Shown here piece by piece: positions 59,570 to 64,000 of a DNA stretch of 64,000 nucleotides. This DNA is from Pseudarthrobacter sulfonivorans (GTDB lineage: Bacteria > Actinomycetota > Actinomycetes > Actinomycetales > Micrococcaceae): assembly GCF_024391045.1 (NCBI RefSeq), contig NZ_JANFCZ010000001.1, positions 1 to 64,000 on the forward strand, read 5' to 3'. Position 1 is the stretch's first letter. Each line of letters starts with the position of its first letter. The translations under genes and the position numbers were made by a program. The notes under the pieces are model-generated. The model saw nothing but the letters and a program-made list of their open reading frames with translations, was not told the DNA's origin and did not search any database.

Positions 59570-59596
59570 TGAACAGTCGTTCAAGTCAACTGTTCA
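59570..59596. promoter_or_regulatory. 27-bp candidate TetR operator, copy 2
   Basis: Begins TGAACAGT and ends ACTGTTCA, perfect 8-bp arms over an 11-base centre. About 106 bases upstream of the second cupin start. Confidence 0.7.
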
Positions 59597-59635
59597 TCTC
59601 AAGAAATATTGCTCGGGACCGCCGGACGCGGCCGC

Positions 59636-60940
59636 TCACCCGCCATGGACCTCGTACTTCGCCTTGCCGCCCTGTTTGGCCCGGTACATGGCGGAGTCGG
59701 CCTGCCGCAGCAGCTCCGTGACATCCGCGGCGTCCGCAATGCGCGGCGCGACGCCCATGCTCAACGAGACGCGCAGAGACCTTTCGCCGATCACAAAAGG
59801 CTCGCTGAGTGACTGGTAGATCCTCTCGGCGACGGGCCCCGTCGCCGGAGTGCCGTCGTCGTGATCCACCACCACGACGGCGAACTCGTCGCCTCCCAGC
59901 CTTGCCACCAGGTCCTGCCTGCGGACGCTGGCCTGCAGGCGGTGCGCCAGCTGGACGAGCAGTGCGTCGCCGCCTGCGTGGCCGAGGGAATCGTTGACGT
60001 CCTTGAAGTCGTCGATGTCGATGAACAGGAGGCCCTCGTGGCGGGTCCGGAGGCCGGTGCCGGGTTCGAAGGCGGCCGCCAGCCGTTCGGCCAGCGCCGC
60101 GCGGTTGCCAAGCCCGGTAAGCTCATCGTGGGTGGCACGGTACGTCAGGGTGGTGTGGCTGTCCTGGAGGGCCGCAGCCATCCCGTTGAACGCCAGGGTC
60201 ACGTCGCCCAGTTCATCGTGCCGGGCAACCGTCAGGCGGTGGCTGTAATCCCCGGCCTGCAGTTTGAGGACCCCCGTGCGCAGGGTGTCCAGGGGCCGCT
60301 TCAGGTCCATGGTCATCCGGCGGCGGAAGTACAGCGTGGCACCGATGACCCCCAGGAACAGCGCCACCCGGCCGCCCGCCAGGAGGTTCTCCATGTCATG
60401 GGTGTCCACGAGTCCGCGGTCCAGGGCCCGCAGCGACTCCTTCTGTATGGCCGCCAGCTGCGTCCGCACGTTGGAGCTTGCGGCAGCGAAAGCCGGGACA
60501 CCGGCCATGTTGCCGCCGGTGCGGACGGGCGCTTCACCGGCCCACAATCCGGCCTTGTCCAGGGCGAGCTGCCAGTCCTTCCGGGCTTGGGCCAGGGCCT
60601 GGGGCCGGCCGCTGTCCGCAGCCTCAACCGCGGCAGCCTCTTCGAAGAGCAGTTCGATGGTTCGCTGTTCCGAGGCAAATGCCTGCGCGTTGACGGGCAT
60701 GGCCGAAAGGACCTGATGGCCACGCTGCTCATGCGATTCGAGGGCTTCGGCCAACGCCGCGACGCCGGCGTACTCGGCCTGGAGCCGGCTGGCCGCGCCC
60801 TCCATCTGGTTCACCACAAACCGGACACCGACGATGGTCACCACGGCGCCCACCAGCAGGGCCAGCAGCATCAGCGTGAACGCCCGTGACCATTCGCGCC
60901 GGAGGCTGTACGAGCGCAGCGTGGCGGGGGCGGTATTCAA
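59636..60940 (-). CDS. Membrane diguanylate cyclase (HAMP-GGDEF)
   Basis: 434 residues. A first membrane helix (about 20-43), a periplasm-side helical sensor to about 190, a second membrane helix (ALFLGVIGATLYF), a HAMP domain (RPLDTLRTGVLKLQAGDYSHRL) and a GGDEF domain (LTYRATHDELTGLGNRAAL, FIDIDDFKDVNDSLGHAGGD, LGGDEFAVVVVD). The active-site GGDEF is intact and the RRQD inhibitory site stands five residues before it, so the enzyme should make c-di-GMP and be product-inhibited. The signal it senses is unknown. Confidence 0.93.
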   Translation of the reverse strand: MNTAPATLRSYSLRREWSRAFTLMLLALLVGAVVTIVGVRFVVNQMEGAASRLQAEYAGVAALAEALESHEQRGHQVLSAMPVNAQAFASEQRTIELLFEEAAAVEAADSGRPQALAQARKDWQLALDKAGLWAGEAPVRTGGNMAGVPAFAAASSNVRTQLAAIQKESLRALDRGLVDTHDMENLLAGGRVALFLGVIGATLYFRRRMTMDLKRPLDTLRTGVLKLQAGDYSHRLTVARHDELGDVTLAFNGMAAALQDSHTTLTYRATHDELTGLGNRAALAERLAAAFEPGTGLRTRHEGLLFIDIDDFKDVNDSLGHAGGDALLVQLAHRLQASVRRQDLVARLGGDEFAVVVVDHDDGTPATGPVAERIYQSLSEPFVIGERSLRVSLSMGVAPRIADAADVTELLRQADSAMYRAKQGGKAKYEVHGG

Positions 60941-61146
60941 TGGGCGTCCTCGGACCGGGGGATGTTATGCCCAAGGTACACGGCAGGGCCGGAGATCGGC
61001 GGCCGGCCGGCGTATGTTTCGCGGATCCTTCGTGGTGGTTGCGCGCGGAGCGGACCGCCGGACTTTAGTCCCTATGCCGGCGGGTGCCTGCGGCATAGCG
61101 TGGATGCGGGGTCCGAAAATGCGGGCCCCGCATCCAAGGGGACATC

Positions 61147-61860
61147 ATGACCTGGCGCAGGCATTCGGCATTCTGTGTTCTCGGGGCGGGCGCCCTGTTG
61201 GCGCTCGCAGGTTGCTTTGGGCCGCCGGCGCCGGCCCCGACGCCCAGCTCCGCCGCCCCCACTGCGTCAGCCACCCAGTCCGCCGCGCCGAGCGCGACGG
61301 CGGGCCCGACCACGTCCGCCGGCGCGCCGGTGACCGCGTCCCCCACGGTGACCGAGCCCCCGTCGTCCGCCCCGGCCAGCCCGGCACCGACTGCGTCCCC
61401 TCCTGCGGGCCCGGCGCCGACGGCGGAGCCCACCTTTACGGGGTTCCCGGAGCAGGTGGCACCGCTGACGGTCTACTACGTCGCGGTGGGCGACAACGGG
61501 ATGTCGGGGCCGAAGATCGGCTGCGGTGACAGCCTCGTCGCCACCACCACGGCCCCTGTGCGGTTCACGGACCAGGTAGGCCCCAGTGTCGGGGCGCTGC
61601 TCGCGAACAAGAGCCGCGAGGTCGGCATGTCCGGGCTCGTGAACGTCCTGTACCAGTCGAACCTCACCTACCTCGGCGGCGAGCTGAACGGCAGCACCAT
61701 CAGCATCTGGCTCTCCGGGCAGTTCATGCTGGGCGGCGTGTGCGACATCCCGCGCGCGAAGGCCCAGCTGGAGTACACCGCCATGGCCGCATCCGCCGCC
61801 ACCAGCGCCCAGGTGTTCGTCAACGGCCGCCCGATCGACGAAGTGCTGAGCCTCAAATAG
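61147..61860 (+). CDS. GerMN-domain lipoprotein
   Basis: 237 residues from ATG 61147. The signal peptide VLGAGALLALAGCFG has lipobox LAGC. A Pro/Ala/Thr/Ser linker of about 70 residues follows. The GerMN/spore-germination-like domain is about 105-237: LTVYYVAVGDNGMSGPKIGCGDSLV, VGALLANKSREVGMSGLVNVLYQSNLTYLGGELNGSTISIWLSGQFMLGGVCDIPRAKAQLEYTA. Such lipoproteins are common in actinobacteria, with LpqB-like partners; function unknown. Confidence 0.85.
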   Translation: MTWRRHSAFCVLGAGALLALAGCFGPPAPAPTPSSAAPTASATQSAAPSATAGPTTSAGAPVTASPTVTEPPSSAPASPAPTASPPAGPAPTAEPTFTGFPEQVAPLTVYYVAVGDNGMSGPKIGCGDSLVATTTAPVRFTDQVGPSVGALLANKSREVGMSGLVNVLYQSNLTYLGGELNGSTISIWLSGQFMLGGVCDIPRAKAQLEYTAMAASAATSAQVFVNGRPIDEVLSLK

Positions 61861-62088
61861 TGGGCGCCGGGGCGCTCAGTCTCGTGCGGCATTCACGCTA
61901 CTCACAGCCGGTGGACAGGTTTCTCGGAGGAGGCGAAAAAGGGGCTGCGGACCATTGCCCCGGTCAACCATTAAGGCATATAACCGTAGGGGCTGCCCCG
62001 GACGTTCCTGGCTGTTCCAAGCACTTCCAAGCACTGAGGATCTGACGCCCGGTTTCCGCGGTCCTGACCTTTTCGTGAAGGAGAAGCT

Positions 62089-62391
62089 ATGCATCTTTTG
62101 CCGCGTGAGCAGGAAAAACTCATGATCGTTGTAGCTGCCGACCTCGCCCGTCGCCGGCAGGGCCGGGGCCTGAAGCTGAACTTCCCCGAGGCCGTGGCAC
62201 TGATCAGTTACGAACTGATTGAAGGGGCCCGCGACGGCCGCACCGTGGCGGACCTGATGAGCTACGGAACCACGCTGCTCACCCGCGACGACGTCATGGA
62301 AGGCGTGCCCGAAATGATCCCGGACGTCCAGATCGAGGCAACGTTCCCCGACGGGACCAAGCTGGTCACCGTACACCATCCGATCCGATAG
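62089..62391 (+). CDS. ureA: Urease subunit gamma
   Basis: 100 residues. The whole sequence, from [55 protein letters not shown] to [20 protein letters not shown], is urease gamma. It forms the (alpha-beta-gamma)3 urease with the next two genes and hydrolyses urea to ammonia and carbamate. AAGGAG lies just before the ATG. The 228-bp upstream region should hold the promoter; no nitrogen-control box could be assigned. Confidence 0.97.
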   Translation: MHLLPREQEKLMIVVAADLARRRQGRGLKLNFPEAVALISYELIEGARDGRTVADLMSYGTTLLTRDDVMEGVPEMIPDVQIEATFPDGTKLVTVHHPIR

Positions 62392-62401
62392 GAGCGCAGC
62401 C

Positions 62402-62731
62402 ATGATTCCAGGAGAATACGTCCTCACGTCCGAACCACTGACCATCAACGCGGGCCGCGAGGCCATCGATGTCGAGGTGACCAACACGGGCGATCGCCCC
62501 GTCCAGGTGGGCTCGCACTACCACTTTGCGGAGGCCAACCAGGCGTTGTCCTTTGATCGGAAGGCGGCCTACGGGCGGCGTTTGGATATCCCCGCCGGGA
62601 CGGCCGCGAGGTTCGAGCCGGGGGACAGCAAACACGTCAGGCTGATCGAACTGGCGGGCAGCCGCGAGGTCTACGGATTGAGCAACGCCGTGAACGGTCC
62701 ACTCACCCAGGCCGAAGGAGCAGACAAATGA
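62402..62731 (+). CDS. ureB: Urease subunit beta
   Basis: 109 residues: [86 protein letters not shown] is a typical urease beta. It starts 10 bases after ureA and its stop overlaps the ureC start as ATGA. Confidence 0.97.
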   Translation: MIPGEYVLTSEPLTINAGREAIDVEVTNTGDRPVQVGSHYHFAEANQALSFDRKAAYGRRLDIPAGTAARFEPGDSKHVRLIELAGSREVYGLSNAVNGPLTQAEGADK

Positions 62732-64000
62732 GCTTTGACATTTCCCGCAGGCAGTACGCGGACCTGTACGGCCCCACCACGGGCGATGCGATCCGCCTGG
62801 CCGACACTGAGCTGTTCCTTGAGATCGAGAAGGACCTGACCGTCTACGGCGAGGAAGTGGTGTTCGGCGGCGGCAAGGTAATCCGTGCCGGCATGGGCCA
62901 GAACGGGCAGGTGACCAGGGACGGTTCTGGTTCCGGCGACGGAGTGCCGGACACTGTGATCACCAACGCGATCATCGTCGACTACACCGGCATCTACAAG
63001 GCCGACGTCGCCCTCAAGGACGGTCACATCTTCAAGATCGGCAAGGCCGGCAACCCGCAGATCTCGGACGGGGTGGATATCGTCATCGGGGCCAGCACCG
63101 AAATCATCGCCGGCGAGCGGCGGATCCTCACCGCCGGCGGCATCGACACCCACATCCACTACATCTCCCCGGACCAGGTCCCCACCGCGCTGTGTAACGG
63201 GATCACCACCATGGTGGGCGGCGGCACGGGCCCGGCCGAAGGCAGCAAGGCCACCACCGTCACCCCGGGCAAGTGGCACATCCAGCGCCTGCTGCAGGCC
63301 GTGGAAGGGCTCCCCATCAACATCGGGGTGTTCGGGAAGGGCCACGCGTCCGCCACCGAGCCGCTGGCCGAACAGGTCCGCGCCGGCGCGGTGGGGCTCA
63401 AGGTCCACGAGGACTGGGGTGCCACCACCTCCTCCATTGACAACTCCCTGAAAGTGGCCGACGAGTACGACGTCCAGGTGGCCATCCACACCGACACCCT
63501 CAATGAGTGCGGCTTTGTGGAGGACACCATCCGCGCCATTGACGGCAGGGTGATCCACACCTTCCATACCGAAGGGGCCGGCGGCGGCCACGCGCCGGAC
63601 ATCATCAAGATCGCCGGCCTGCCCAATGTCCTGCCGGCATCCACCAACCCCACGCTGCCTTACACGCGCAATACCGTCGAGGAGCACCTGGACATGCTGA
63701 TGGTGGCCCACCACCTCAGCCCGGCCATCCCGGAGGATGTCGCCTTCGCCGACTCCCGTATCCGCGCGGAGACCATCGCCGCGGAGGATGTCCTGCAGGA
63801 CATGGGCATTTTCGCCATCACGTCCTCCGACTCCCAGGCCATGGGCCGCGTGGGCGAAATGGTGACCCGCACCTGGCAGTTGGCGGACAAGATGAAGCGG
63901 CAGCGCGGCGTACTGAAGGACCCGCGGGGGGAAAGCGCAGCCGGTGAGCACGGTGCACCGAACGGTGCGGGGGCGGAGAGCGATAACTTCCGGATCAAGC
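62728..64000 (+). CDS. ureC: Urease subunit alpha (3' end outside the window)
   Basis: 424 codons present; the gene runs off the window. The nickel ligands are H142, H144, carbamylated K225 (GLKVHEDW), H254, H280 and D368 ([12 protein letters not shown]). In the mobile flap the usual M-V-C-H-H is M-V-A327-H328-H329: Ala stands where most ureases have the flap cysteine (Cys319 in Klebsiella numbering). HIHYISPDQ has Ser where many have Cys (HFICPQ). Catalytic His328 is kept, so the enzyme should be active. Residues 394-420 ([20 protein letters not shown]) are longer and more polar than usual. Confidence 0.97.
   Translation, partial: MSFDISRRQYADLYGPTTGDAIRLADTELFLEIEKDLTVYGEEVVFGGGKVIRAGMGQNGQVTRDGSGSGDGVPDTVITNAIIVDYTGIYKADVALKDGHIFKIGKAGNPQISDGVDIVIGASTEIIAGERRILTAGGIDTHIHYISPDQVPTALCNGITTMVGGGTGPAEGSKATTVTPGKWHIQRLLQAVEGLPINIGVFGKGHASATEPLAEQVRAGAVGLKVHEDWGATTSSIDNSLKVADEYDVQVAIHTDTLNECGFVEDTIRAIDGRVIHTFHTEGAGGGHAPDIIKIAGLPNVLPASTNPTLPYTRNTVEEHLDMLMVAHHLSPAIPEDVAFADSRIRAETIAAEDVLQDMGIFAITSSDSQAMGRVGEMVTRTWQLADKMKRQRGVLKDPRGESAAGEHGAPNGAGAESDNFRIK

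Noticed and set aside
1-64000. CRISPR arrays, tRNA or rRNA genes, insertion sequences
   Set aside because: No regularly spaced repeats, no cloverleaf-like sequence and no transposase frame were found on reading both strands.

Overview
The window is high-GC actinobacterial DNA. Gene order, protein style (Tat and lipoprotein signals, FadR/MHS carbohydrate loci, a Wadjet operon, a trimethylamine-monooxygenase-type flavoprotein, ureABC) and codon use point to the Micrococcaceae (Arthrobacter / Pseudarthrobacter / Paenarthrobacter group). That placement is inference; no rRNA or core marker is present. I saw no tRNA, rRNA, CRISPR array or intact insertion sequence.

Region 1 (1-17.2 kb) looks like an accessory, defence-type island, with visibly lower GC around 3.5-4.6 kb and 15-16.3 kb. 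It carries a 5'-truncated unknown gene, a HelD/HelR-like RNA polymerase-associated helicase, an HNH nuclease with a probable modified-DNA reader, a small unknown gene, a 2144-residue multidomain protein (HEPN, Ig-like, transglutaminase-like, DUF4011, SF1 helicase, restriction-endonuclease-like, DUF3320), a membrane/HTH protein just downstream, a two-gene unknown operon, a DUF4230 protein, a GIY-YIG/DUF4357 protein and a DUF3841 protein.

Region 2 (17.3-37.3 kb) is metabolic: an oxidoreductase/FadR/MHS-transporter unit; an AcoR-like regulator divergent from an FMO-type flavoprotein and a 2,3-butanediol dehydrogenase; a CbxX-type AAA ATPase; small enzymes; a membrane-anchored HNH protein beside an excalibur lipoprotein; and a DUF5058 + membrane protein + M20 amidohydrolase + double-Lrp unit followed by an MHS transporter. 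Three related intergenic hairpins and one perfect 28-bp inverted repeat lie between these units.

Region 3 (37.4-45.4 kb) is a complete type I Wadjet operon (jetA-jetB-jetC-jetD, minus strand). All its junctions overlap, and a TDT/TehA-like transporter is coupled as a fifth cistron by the same ATGA overlap.

Region 4 (45.6-53.8 kb) has a lipoprotein + Nramp-like transporter + two PRC-barrel-type proteins in one overlapping operon, a Tat-exported PhoD phosphatase, small cupin and ABM proteins and a MarR/FUSC pair.

Region 5 (53.7-59.6 kb) is a probable methylated-amine oxidation locus: an APC permease, two paralogous cupins, an EutQ-like cupin, a Tmm-like flavin monooxygenase and a TetR regulator. 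Two near-identical 27-bp sites and a duplicated promoter block tie it together. The window ends with a GGDEF cyclase, a GerMN lipoprotein and ureABC (ureC cut by the window edge), whose UreC has Ala in place of the flap cysteine.
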